Virus record (IMG/VR): IMGVR_UViG_3300044634_004722
Location: 1 to 21,338 of that record
Reading direction: 5' to 3' (one strand)
Source of the DNA: a virus
DNA: 21,338 nt
Position numbers and translations under genes: made by a program. Below are positions 6,116 to 15,115 of this stretch, in pieces. The notes beneath the pieces are model-generated. The model did no database searches and had not been told where the DNA came from. It worked only from the letters and a program-made list of their open reading frames with translations. How positions within the stretch are numbered: the stretch's first letter is position 1; the number at the start of each line of letters is the position of its first letter.

Positions 6116-6331
6116 TTAATTCTCTTTGTTTGTTTGTTTAAGTAAAATCATAAGCATCTCTTTTATTTCACCGACATCTTTCTTCAAATTACCAACTTCA
6201 TCCTCAATGTCGATAACCTTTTTTTGAGCTTGCCTCTGCTGAACATAATTTTTATATGCGTTGACATTTGTATTTATTAATGCGTGATTGCTATCGTCTC
6301 TAATATAATCAGGATTCTCGGTCTTTATCAT
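6116..6331 (-). CDS. Small coiled-coil protein, 71 aa
   Basis: The protein reads MIKTENPDYIRDDSNHALIN, then TNVNAYKNYVQQRQAQKK, then a heptad-like helix IDIEDEVGNLKKDVGEIKEM (40-59) and LMILLKQTNKEN. Hydrophobic residues at i/i+3/i+4 spacing (I, V, L, V, I, L, L) predict a coiled coil from about 38 to 66. I recognise the 'NP.yirD..n.ALiNtn..ay..Y...R' start from small uncharacterised proteins beside fibre genes of T4-like marine phages, but no function is known to me. It sits 1 nt after the giant structural gene and 3 nt before a fibre gene. A role as fibre assembly factor or minor baseplate part is possible but unproven. There is no clear ribosome site, so coupling is likely. Confidence 0.78.
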   Translation of the reverse strand: MIKTENPDYIRDDSNHALINTNVNAYKNYVQQRQAQKKVIDIEDEVGNLKKDVGEIKEMLMILLKQTNKEN

Positions 6332-6332
6332 T

Positions 6333-9300
6333 TTATATTGATACAGCTAATGCTCTGACATCCGATAATATAGGAACAAACTTACTTGAGCTAGAAGTAA
6401 GCACGACTTTGATTGCAAATATTTTATAACTTGAATGTTGACCTCTATCAGCATCAAGATAGTTTACAATATTATCATTTCTATTGTATTTGAAAGCAGC
6501 TCCTGGCTGTGTTACCTTCTCGATTGAGGCACTTCCTGAGAATGTAGTATTCGACTTCAAAACAAGATGAGTACTATTTGTTACAGAATTGACAACTCCA
6601 AGATCATAGCTTGTTAGTGTATTTCCTTGAACAATTTTGACAACGTCATTAGCTACGAGTGAGGAGTTAAATGATGTTCCAGCACCGGTCAACGTTGTGT
6701 TACTAGACGAAGTAATAATACCGGTCAATAAGGTAGAAGGAGGTGTCTTTGGAAATGTGTACTCATATTCGATGTAATCATTTTCATTCAAAGAGTCACT
6801 GTATAGGTTGCTCTCTGTTACTTGATTGAGTAACGTCCAATCTCTATCTTCAAAAACAGTAGTGTCATCAGTAGCTAGTACTCTTGCATACACGTAGATA
6901 TTGGATGTAGATGGTTTATAAGCTGTAATGAATACTTTCATATCCTCAGCATCCAATCCATCTGCTAGAACTACGTTCTTGGAGATGTATCTTACCTTTG
7001 AGTTACCATACTTAGTGGTTTCATCAGTATTGTCGTTATTGATAATGTTTGACAAAGTTACAGCGCTGACCGGTGCTACGTCTATAACTGGTGAAACTGA
7101 GCTAAACGTATTGGCTCTTGTCAGATTGGCAAAAATCTTAAACGATTTTGAACCACTTGTGATTTCATTACTTCTAGATTTGAGCTGTCCTTCGTATCTA
7201 AGTGAATTAGATATCCCCTCCACCATACCAGTGTTAGCCGGTGTTGCTGTCACACCATCAATCCGTTGTATCAAGCTGACGGATGTTGTTGGAGGACTGA
7301 TGTATCTTATATGAGGTTCTGTAAAATTAACTACCTTATTGTCTACAGAAATAATAGTGGCCTTAGCTTGAGATATCTCACCAACTATGTTCTTAGATGA
7401 TTCAAATTTGAAGGTTGAATTTGACGCATTAGAATCTCTGACAACAATTGTACCGTCATTATTAAGAACATCAATAGTTCCCCTCACTACCTTCTGAATA
7501 GCTCCGTAGTAAGTAGATCCACCATCTATAACATAGTAAGGATAATCCTTCAAAGTAATAGATGATGAGTTAACACTATTTACTCTTGATATTTGAATAA
7601 CATCTGTAACACCGTAGTGAACATTTGATGATACTGTGTTGCTTAATGGACCATCAATCACTATGTGAGTTGCGTTGGTTGTAGCAGTGATTTCTCTAAC
7701 ATTTCCGTTGATAAGAATGTAATCACCAGGATCATATTCATTGACAAAATCTGTTCCAGATCCTATCACGTTAGTAGTAGAGGTGTTTCCAACAGTTACA
7801 GTTCCAGTTTTTACTGAAGCACCATTAGCATAAACCACCAACACGTAATCCCCGGATGCTAATGATCCAGTCTGCGATGTGGAAGTATTAACGACAAGAC
7901 TAGACGTGTTTGCAGTAATCGATCCGGTCAGGTATGTATTAGACTTTTGAGCAACCTCTTCACTCTCAACAAAAGAACCAGAAGTATTAGACACAGTCAA
8001 AAACTCATATGGGTCGTTTTCTAAAACAAGGGTAGCAGCTGTTTTTGTGAAGTTTGCAATGTAGACTTTGAATTTCAAATCTTCTGTCTGAACAGGAGTC
8101 CATGCTGTATCATTGGATGATAGGAACATTACTCCACCGCCCCAGTTCTTATTAGAAACCAAGTTAGTATTGACAACATCAGGTACACCTGTAGCAGCAG
8201 TCCATATCTGATAGTCGGGATTTTCTTGATCTGGCATTATGACAATACTGTAATCACTACTCGATTTCAAATAAACTGGAGTATCAAAAGTTACAGTGGT
8301 CGCAGAAGACCCGTTGTTACTTACAGATATTGAGGAGCTATTGAGAAATTTCTGACTCAATATAAATGGAGATGGGTATCCATTTTCCGTTTCTCTAATC
8401 TGTACAGTTATACCCAAACTACTGCTTTTAGTTTTAAAGTAAAGATCTACTTTAGTTAAAAATACTCCGTCAGATCCATTTTGCTGGTTTACGTTAAACG
8501 TTTGAGCTATAGGGTCTCTGCGAGGAGGAGGTGGCGGTGGTAATCTTGGTACCAAGATACTATTAACAGTCCTAGAGATATCAACTGTAGTGTTGGAAGA
8601 AGATATAACAGGAGTCGGTGTTTTTGTAGAGACTGTTAAAGTTGATGACTTTTTGTAAAAGTTATAAGCATTGAATGTAGTTCTACAAACAGAAATAGAA
8701 TCATCACTGCTGTTGTAATCATTATTATCCGCAATGGTAAGTGATCTCTCTCCAACAAAGAAGGTTTCTGGTTCTATGTAAAAAGCTCCAACAAGTGTAC
8801 CAGAAGAGCTAGAGATCAAAGAAGACCCTTTTGGACCTGTCCATGATGCAGTAGGTTCGTGCAGTATCCCTCTTGAATCCATAGTCTCTACATTGCTTAC
8901 CGTTGCAGGTCTTGACTGATTTGAAACATTAATCTTATCAAAGAACACAAAATGTTCTGTGTTTGGTCTCAAACCTACAGCAACAAAAGTTACCCACTGT
9001 GATCTTATATAAGCATTCATTCCAAAATCAGTTAAGAACTCACCAACTTGTTGAGTGTTAGTTAGTGTTCCTCCTGGCTGGAAAGAGTTTCTTACGGTTG
9101 TGGTTGTCGTGGTTATTGTCCTTTGATCAATACCCTCTGTCTGTATTGTTGGTGGAATAACAGTAGTCAACGAACCAACATCAACATTTATTTGTGTGCT
9201 ATCTCTCTTGAACTGTACATTATCATTAAGAGAGTTGACCAGCTGATTCAAAGGAGTTGCCAAATCGATAGTTACATTGACAGATCCTTTTTCAATATCA

Positions 9301-12300
9301 TAATAGTCATCATATTTTGGAAATAAACTTACTACTCCTTTGAATGACCATGTAGATTGAACTGGATTTCTAGTCTTATTTGCTATTGGCTGACTAATAA
9401 ATTCAACATCAGTATAATCAATAATACCATACTCTCCCTTGAATGTTACATTCGAGGAAGCGGAAGTGTTTGCTGTGAATTTTATTCTGTTCTTTTCAAT
9501 CTGCGGTCTTGCTGTTGAAGACCTGGTATCAACAAGAATAGTAAATTCAGGATCATTCACATTAGAAATATCATAGGAATTAAACGATTCAGCAAAGAAA
9601 CCGTTTTTGAATCTAGATACAGCTGTGTTTGATTCACTAGGAACCACTAGATTAGTAACACTGCTTTCAAGAGTATTGAATAGTGAGTAATACTCGAGTC
9701 TATTAATTCTGTCTTCAATAAACTTAATATCCTTCATTGTATAGCCTTTGACTTGGTCATGCTTAACCAATGTACTATACTCATTTCTTTTAGCTGCAAG
9801 TGCAGATTTTGGAGACAGTGAAGGGAACGGAGGAACAGTAATCGTTCCAAGCTTCATAGTTCCATCTGGCGCCTTAGGTGGGACAGGTGTAAGACTCGGT
9901 ACTCCTTCCACAACCGATACAGAGCTCTGAGGGGTAATAACTATTGTATCAACTCTGCTCAAATAGTGAACAATATCTGCTTGAAACTCTTCATTCGGTG
10001 TAGGAAAGAATATACTTCCTGTTAGTGTTTCTGAAGATGAAGGATCTACCGTTGCACCAGCAACAGATGTTGCGGCTGCATTAGCGGTATTAGCTGTTAT
10101 TGGTCTGAAATCAACTGCATCCCTCAGATTATAATATTTGTTAGTTTTAGGAGATATGTAGTAAGGAATATCCTGCGTTCTAATCTTATTACTTGGTAGA
10201 GATGGGGTAGCATCATCAACAGGGTATGATTCAGTAGAAATATAACTACCAGTTCCATGTGTGAATAAGTTCAATCTGACAAGAAGATTGGTTGAGCTTG
10301 TCAAAGAAAGACTGCTTCCGGGTTTCTTTCTGATATAAGAGAGACCGTAGTAATTATCGTTTTGACCTGTAATGAGTTCAAAGTTTGATGCTTGATTGGT
10401 TGTCGTGTTTGAATAGGTATTACTAGATCCAACATAAACAGCCACTATATTAAGTACATCTGGAACCCCCAAACACCATGGTCCTGTAGCAGTTGCTGAT
10501 AATTTATCTGTAGACAATTTCACATAAACATCTTTGACAACACTCTTCAATTTCGGAGAAGCACCGTCCACTCTCACATTTGAATATACTGTTGCAGAGG
10601 TAGTTCCACTGATTGTGTTACCAACAAAGATTGTAGCAGTATTACCATTACTATCAATTGACACATTAGCTGATCCCCTGTCTAGTCTGATGGGAACATT
10701 CTTTGGAAAAGCGTATACAAATGTGTTTGATGAAAGTGTAGGAGAAGGACCTACACCGTACACAGTCATTGATGTGTCGCCAGCTATAGTGCTGACTCTA
10801 AAATAATCATTATTTGACTGGAACTTAATATAGTCACCAGCATCTAACTCACTTATGAAGCTAGTACCGCTACCGGTCACAACGTTACCAGAAGTAGATA
10901 CTGTTCCAGTTAGATTTGTTGTTGAGTATGCATTTGACGCAGGTACAATAATCAAGTCTTTTTCTTGAGTATCATTGAGTGTGCTACTCACTGTGTACGG
11001 AAACTCTTCGCCAGTCCCTGTCAGTGATAGAGATGCAACTCCTGAGCTAAGAATAGAAACAGTTGAAATATTTCTGTAGATAAACTGCTCACCTTCAAAG
11101 TAACTAACGGCTGGGGTACCAGAATCAAAAATTAAACTATCAAAACTTGTTTCCTTAAGAACCGCATTACCAGTATCAAGAATCAAATCAGCAACACCAC
11201 CTGATACTTGTACGGATCTGACGCTAGAAAAGGATTTTCCAGGCTGCATATTAATATCAAATAGATATAGCCTGTAAATACAAGAAGGAGATCCAACCAC
11301 TCCGGATTGATATACAAGAGATTTCATTCTTGCTGTACCAATGATAGAGCCAGGAGAAGTAGGGGCTCCACCAAAATTATCAGATACATCATCTCCAGCA
11401 GTATCTCTCAGGTTAATAGATGTACCTGCGGAAAAATCGAAGTTTCCTAGTAATTCTTCAATTTCTACATAGTTTCCATAGTTTGTACTGATTGACTGAT
11501 TGTTACTGGTTACAGTGTTGTCAGACTTTCTAACAGGCACCCTCACTGTACCAGTGAGTTCAGATCTAAATCCATCAACATATGCAATACCGGGACTGAC
11601 AGCCAAATTTAAGTGTGTTGTATTACCTGATATTTCCTCGGTATAGAGACTGAATTGATTGACAACATAGTTACCACTCTCTTCCCTTGTTCTTCTTGAT
11701 AGTTCCGATGCAACAGAATTGAATTCAGTACTTGTTCTTCTCTTGGTAACGTTTCCATTTTCAAATTCTAAGATGGTCAAGAATTCACTGTTTGAGGCAG
11801 CGTTAGACGTGGCAATAGAAATCAAATTTGCTGTTAGCTGAAGTCTATGAGCACCTGGCGCTGTGTAATTGCTATACCCTTGGGCATTGTCTAGCAATGT
11901 GGAGTCCACGTTATTGTTGACTACCGTCTCTGAAGTAGAGAATCCCAATGAGATATCTGTTGGTACATTGGAGTATTTGTCAACTATAGTTATTTGATCT
12001 TCCACTCTAACAAAGTGACCTTTTTGATAAATTACCCCATCACTTGTTCTTACAGCAGATCCAACACCAACTGGTGCAGTGTATGAAGAATTTGCAACAC
12101 GCACTTGTGCAATATAATTTAGTGCAGTTAATGCCCCTGACGATCCAGTTGTAGTGGTAATTGTCAACGAAGGAGCAGCTATGTAACCAGATCCACCATC
12201 AGAAATTACAACATCTCTAATTGAACCATTTGCAAACGTAACGATATTAGCAGAAGCACCCGTACCACTGTTGCTTGTAAAAACAATTACATCAGAATTG

Positions 12301-12806
12301 CTATACAACGTTCCTGAAGCAGATATTTCAATGGACTGAACTGAATAATCTCTTGCATAAACCGTTAATACATCTGTATTCGAGTACTTCTTCTTTGCCC
12401 CTACTCCAGTGTTAATATATTTGATGAACAGTGTGGAAAGATCAGGATCCTGTGATTCCAATCCCTGAGCATAGTTTACAATCTCGGATGTTAAATTTGC
12501 AGAATCTTTTAGATAACCATTAGCGTAGTTGGATACAAGAGTTGTCTGACCATCTACCTGGAGATCTTCAAGTTTAACATAGTAGTAACTGAAATCAAAT
12601 GAGAGGCTACACCCCTTGATTATGGTACCTTGTTTGTAAATATTATCACCGAATCTTTCAACTTGATTCTGAAGAATAGTTTGTAACTGGGTTAATTCTC
12701 TTGCCTGAATAGGTACAGCTGGTCTGAAAAGAACTCTGTAAAAGTTTTTATCTTCATCAAAATCATCATAGTACGGTGATACATTGAAATCTGTATTAAG
12801 TGCCAT
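6333..12806 (-). CDS. Giant DUF4815-type baseplate/tail structural protein, 2157 aa
   Basis: The N-terminus (NVSPYYDDFDEDKNFYRVLF, then PIQARELTQLQTILQNQVER, residues 8-51) is the hallmark of the DUF4815 family of large virion proteins in marine T4-like phages. Further family marks are VSPGIAYVDGF (403-413), YNLRDAVDFRP (892-902), YTMKDIKFIEDRINRLEYYS (1022-1041) and NDPEFTILVD (1084-1093). A six-proline stretch (1423-1428) precedes a second region, DPIAQTFNV...FLTKVDLYFKTK...GYPSP (1431-1590). The C-terminus (FAIKVVLTSSSSKFVPILSD, then VRALAVSI) is also typical. Three copies of a beta module shared with gp7 lie at 632-700, 1666-1735 and 2027-2097. An AGAGGAAC ribosome site lies 4 nt before the ATG. 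Position after gp8 suggests it occupies the baseplate rim where T4 has gp9-gp10; this is inference. Confidence 0.9.
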   Translation of the reverse strand: MALNTDFNVSPYYDDFDEDKNFYRVLFRPAVPIQARELTQLQTILQNQVERFGDNIYKQGTIIKGCSLSFDFSYYYVKLEDLQVDGQTTLVSNYANGYLKDSANLTSEIVNYAQGLESQDPDLSTLFIKYINTGVGAKKKYSNTDVLTVYARDYSVQSIEISASGTLYSNSDVIVFTSNSGTGASANIVTFANGSIRDVVISDGGSGYIAAPSLTITTTTGSSGALTALNYIAQVRVANSSYTAPVGVGSAVRTSDGVIYQKGHFVRVEDQITIVDKYSNVPTDISLGFSTSETVVNNNVDSTLLDNAQGYSNYTAPGAHRLQLTANLISIATSNAASNSEFLTILEFENGNVTKRRTSTEFNSVASELSRRTREESGNYVVNQFSLYTEEISGNTTHLNLAVSPGIAYVDGFRSELTGTVRVPVRKSDNTVTSNNQSISTNYGNYVEIEELLGNFDFSAGTSINLRDTAGDDVSDNFGGAPTSPGSIIGTARMKSLVYQSGVVGSPSCIYRLYLFDINMQPGKSFSSVRSVQVSGGVADLILDTGNAVLKETSFDSLIFDSGTPAVSYFEGEQFIYRNISTVSILSSGVASLSLTGTGEEFPYTVSSTLNDTQEKDLIIVPASNAYSTTNLTGTVSTSGNVVTGSGTSFISELDAGDYIKFQSNNDYFRVSTIAGDTSMTVYGVGPSPTLSSNTFVYAFPKNVPIRLDRGSANVSIDSNGNTATIFVGNTISGTTSATVYSNVRVDGASPKLKSVVKDVYVKLSTDKLSATATGPWCLGVPDVLNIVAVYVGSSNTYSNTTTNQASNFELITGQNDNYYGLSYIRKKPGSSLSLTSSTNLLVRLNLFTHGTGSYISTESYPVDDATPSLPSNKIRTQDIPYYISPKTNKYYNLRDAVDFRPITANTANAAATSVAGATVDPSSSETLTGSIFFPTPNEEFQADIVHYLSRVDTIVITPQSSVSVVEGVPSLTPVPPKAPDGTMKLGTITVPPFPSLSPKSALAAKRNEYSTLVKHDQVKGYTMKDIKFIEDRINRLEYYSLFNTLESSVTNLVVPSESNTAVSRFKNGFFAESFNSYDISNVNDPEFTILVDTRSSTARPQIEKNRIKFTANTSASSNVTFKGEYGIIDYTDVEFISQPIANKTRNPVQSTWSFKGVVSLFPKYDDYYDIEKGSVNVTIDLATPLNQLVNSLNDNVQFKRDSTQINVDVGSLTTVIPPTIQTEGIDQRTITTTTTTVRNSFQPGGTLTNTQQVGEFLTDFGMNAYIRSQWVTFVAVGLRPNTEHFVFFDKINVSNQSRPATVSNVETMDSRGILHEPTASWTGPKGSSLISSSSGTLVGAFYIEPETFFVGERSLTIADNNDYNSSDDSISVCRTTFNAYNFYKKSSTLTVSTKTPTPVISSSNTTVDISRTVNSILVPRLPPPPPPRRDPIAQTFNVNQQNGSDGVFLTKVDLYFKTKSSSLGITVQIRETENGYPSPFILSQKFLNSSSISVSNNGSSATTVTFDTPVYLKSSSDYSIVIMPDQENPDYQIWTAATGVPDVVNTNLVSNKNWGGGVMFLSSNDTAWTPVQTEDLKFKVYIANFTKTAATLVLENDPYEFLTVSNTSGSFVESEEVAQKSNTYLTGSITANTSSLVVNTSTSQTGSLASGDYVLVVYANGASVKTGTVTVGNTSTTNVIGSGTDFVNEYDPGDYILINGNVREITATTNATHIVIDGPLSNTVSSNVHYGVTDVIQISRVNSVNSSSITLKDYPYYVIDGGSTYYGAIQKVVRGTIDVLNNDGTIVVRDSNASNSTFKFESSKNIVGEISQAKATIISVDNKVVNFTEPHIRYISPPTTSVSLIQRIDGVTATPANTGMVEGISNSLRYEGQLKSRSNEITSGSKSFKIFANLTRANTFSSVSPVIDVAPVSAVTLSNIINNDNTDETTKYGNSKVRYISKNVVLADGLDAEDMKVFITAYKPSTSNIYVYARVLATDDTTVFEDRDWTLLNQVTESNLYSDSLNENDYIEYEYTFPKTPPSTLLTGIITSSSNTTLTGAGTSFNSSLVANDVVKIVQGNTLTSYDLGVVNSVTNSTHLVLKSNTTFSGSASIEKVTQPGAAFKYNRNDNIVNYLDADRGQHSSYKIFAIKVVLTSSSSKFVPILSDVRALAVSI
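6516..6728 (-). repeat. Beta module copy F, in the C-terminal domain of the giant protein
   Basis: Residues 2027-2097: LTGIITSSSNTTLTGAGTSF, then NDVVKI, then a T-h-L-V-L strand. It splits the conserved end domain, between EYEYTFPKTPP and AAFKYNRND. Confidence 0.8.
7602..7811 (-). repeat. Beta module copy E in the giant protein
   Basis: Residues 1666-1735: KTGTVTVGNTSTTNVIGSGT, then DFVNEYDPGDYILING, then THIVIDGPL. Confidence 0.82.
10707..10913 (-). repeat. Beta module copy D in the giant protein
   Basis: Residues 632-700: LTGTVSTSGNVVTGSGTSFI, then SELDAGDYIKFQSNNDYF, then TSMTVYG. It is closest by eye to copy A of gp7 (shared IKFQSNN..F). Confidence 0.85.
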
Positions 12807-12817
12807 TTGTTCCTCTA

Positions 12818-15115
12818 TTAAAATTCCAAGACAAGCTTCAAGGTTTCTGTTTGTCCGTTAGTTTTTGTGATTGGTGTGAAGTTCTCAATATATATAACGT
12901 CTCCAGAACCGTGAACCAAATCCGATGGAACGATACCTGACACGAGAAACTGCGCATCCGATGCATCACCAGTAATATAGTACTGCGTACCACCAACCTC
13001 ACTTTGGTTGATAGTTCCTTTTTTGTTGACTATCCGTACTACAGTGTTATTAGATGAGTAGAAAAACCCATTAGCATTTTCATTCTGAACTACTAACTCG
13101 TCTTCTGTGAATCCCTGAGCAGTTTGTAAGACACCTACAACTTTGTAAGTTTGATCAAAGTAGGTAGTTGGTTGCGTAGATGTATCGCATACGGCTGTAT
13201 ATCCAGATGAATTCCCTAACAGTAAACTCGTTGATGTGTTACCAGTAACAAAAAATCCATAAGTGTTCGTAAGTTTGACAATAGAATCGTTTGCAGAAAA
13301 TACAATACCTCGAGCTGTTGTTGTCTTGTTGGTGTCAACAACTGCAACAGCTGTAGCGGTATTTCCTGTCAAGCTATGACCTGTCTCGGATACACCAGCA
13401 GTGATATCTATTGCTCCTCCATTCAAACTTGATGACAACTTAACTCCTGTTGAATTAGCCTGAACAACAAAATAACTAGAATTGTTGGATAATGCTGATA
13501 GAGATGTATTGCCTGCAGCTACTAAGTATTTGACATAGTCGTTATTCTGAAATACATTATTAGAAATAGTAATGAAATCATTCGTGTTTGATACTGCAGT
13601 ATTCGAATTGAAAGAAACAGCTGAAGGAGCAGATATTGATATACTTGGTAGAATGTAACCCTGACCTGTATTGCTTATATTAATTTGAGATATTCTACCT
13701 GTTGAATTAGAACTTGCATTGGCAACAGCAGTAACGCTAGTTGTTCCGGATATTGTAACAACAGCATTAGAGGTGTATCCTGAACCAGGATTAGTAATTA
13801 CGATACCAGCAATAGGAGATCCTTGCGATTGAATTACTGTCTCCCCATCGGCAAAAACTCCAGTACTAGAACTTATTTCAAGGACCACGTTGGAAAATAA
13901 AGGGTCCTTAATTATTCCCACTGCTCTGAAATCATTTTCATCAACTAATTTGCTTCCAGAGACTGAGCTATCAAAAACTGTACTAATTCCAACATACCTC
14001 GCTCCCAACTCTGCAGCTGCATTGCTACCATGACCACCTTTAGGACTAATTATTACTTTGGCTGCTGCTGTGTTTGCTGTTATAGCAGTTCCTGTCGAAA
14101 CATTAATTATTCCAGTATTACCCGTTACCGTAACAGAAGCATAGCTGTATCCTGCTCCTCTCTGCACTACTTCAATACTGTATATTGTGTTACTTGATGT
14201 GTTAACAAGAGCCCTAGCTTGTGCACCTGAACCATCACCATCGATAGATACAAGTGGTGTAATTTCATATGTTGAGCTAGTTGTAGGATTGATATCGAAA
14301 GGAGAATCTATAATAACTCTTCTTGTAGAACCTGCAACAGTATATCCAGTAATAAATTTCTGTTGGCCGCTACCAGTTCCATTAGTAACTTTTAAAGCAG
14401 AGTTAATATAAAAATTAGCATTTGCTGAAGCATTAGATGGATCAATTGCATAAATCAAAGGATTACCACCAACTAAAACTTCTTGGAAAAATCCATTAGC
14501 ATATGATGCGTATCCACTTCCGCCTGACAAGACCTCTATATTGTCTATTGATCCTATCACAGAATTACTAACAACGTTAGCGTTAACAAACACTGGAATG
14601 TGAGATGCGGTGGCAAATTTTGTAAACTGAGTTGGTGTTATTGAATACATATACTTCCACTGATATCCATCAGCAGTTGTAAAGTAAAAATCATCATCGG
14701 CAGCTGTTTCTGACAGTCTAGGTCTATAAGTTGATGGAGTGCCTCGATTATTGTCTAAACACTTGAATACACTATAGGATGAATTTTCATCCGACAGAAC
14801 ATAAAAATTAGAACCCATAACATCAGGATCATCATGGGTGTATTTGTTGAACACTGTGTTAGCAACCCAATCATGCCTAGGTGTCATTTGAACAATATCA
14901 CTAGAGGTAATCCTCTTACCGTATATCATATTGTCATAAGGATCAATTAATGTGGTTTGAACATTATCATTCAAAACAGGTGGTGAATTATCATTAGCAA
15001 AAGGAACAGGGTTACCTACAAAAAAATAGTAAATATTAAAGTTAGGCTCTGAAAAAGATTCAATGAATTGATCAACATTGAAAAGTTTAATGTTGTTTGT
15101 GATAAGTTTGCTCAT
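12818..15115 (-). CDS. 8: Baseplate wedge protein, gp8-like, 765 aa
   Basis: The N-terminal 180 residues carry gp8 marks: MTPRHDWVANTVF (77-89), YSVFKCLDNNRGTPS (114-128) and TADGYQWKYMYSITP (147-161). These match 'PRrDW', 'vYrCLd' and 'DGYvWeYlf.i' of T4 gp8. SPKGGHGSNAAAELGARYVG (357-376) and the C-terminus GDVIYIENFTPITKTNGQTE (738-757), then LKLVLEF, fit marine gp8 homologues. T4 gp8 is 334 aa, so this version is more than twice as long. The extra sequence includes four GxGY beta repeats (198, 319, 443, 483) and a 503-585 unit ending ETGHSLTG. In T4, gp8 is a dimer in the wedge that binds gp7, gp10 and gp6. The start codon overlaps the gp7 stop as ATGA, so coupled translation is likely. 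Confidence 0.9.
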   Translation of the reverse strand: MSKLITNNIKLFNVDQFIESFSEPNFNIYYFFVGNPVPFANDNSPPVLNDNVQTTLIDPYDNMIYGKRITSSDIVQMTPRHDWVANTVFNKYTHDDPDVMGSNFYVLSDENSSYSVFKCLDNNRGTPSTYRPRLSETAADDDFYFTTADGYQWKYMYSITPTQFTKFATASHIPVFVNANVVSNSVIGSIDNIEVLSGGSGYASYANGFFQEVLVGGNPLIYAIDPSNASANANFYINSALKVTNGTGSGQQKFITGYTVAGSTRRVIIDSPFDINPTTSSTYEITPLVSIDGDGSGAQARALVNTSSNTIYSIEVVQRGAGYSYASVTVTGNTGIINVSTGTAITANTAAAKVIISPKGGHGSNAAAELGARYVGISTVFDSSVSGSKLVDENDFRAVGIIKDPLFSNVVLEISSSTGVFADGETVIQSQGSPIAGIVITNPGSGYTSNAVVTISGTTSVTAVANASSNSTGRISQINISNTGQGYILPSISISAPSAVSFNSNTAVSNTNDFITISNNVFQNNDYVKYLVAAGNTSLSALSNNSSYFVVQANSTGVKLSSSLNGGAIDITAGVSETGHSLTGNTATAVAVVDTNKTTTARGIVFSANDSIVKLTNTYGFFVTGNTSTSLLLGNSSGYTAVCDTSTQPTTYFDQTYKVVGVLQTAQGFTEDELVVQNENANGFFYSSNNTVVRIVNKKGTINQSEVGGTQYYITGDASDAQFLVSGIVPSDLVHGSGDVIYIENFTPITKTNGQTETLKLVLEF

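Noticed and set aside
6928-7314. 128-codon plus-strand frame
   Set aside because: It lies fully inside the 2157-aa gene on the opposite strand, with no ribosome site or recognisable domain.
8523-8540. Plus-strand GGAGGAGG-type sequence as a ribosome-binding site
   Set aside because: It is the reverse complement of six proline codons in the giant protein, and no gene starts after it on the plus strand.
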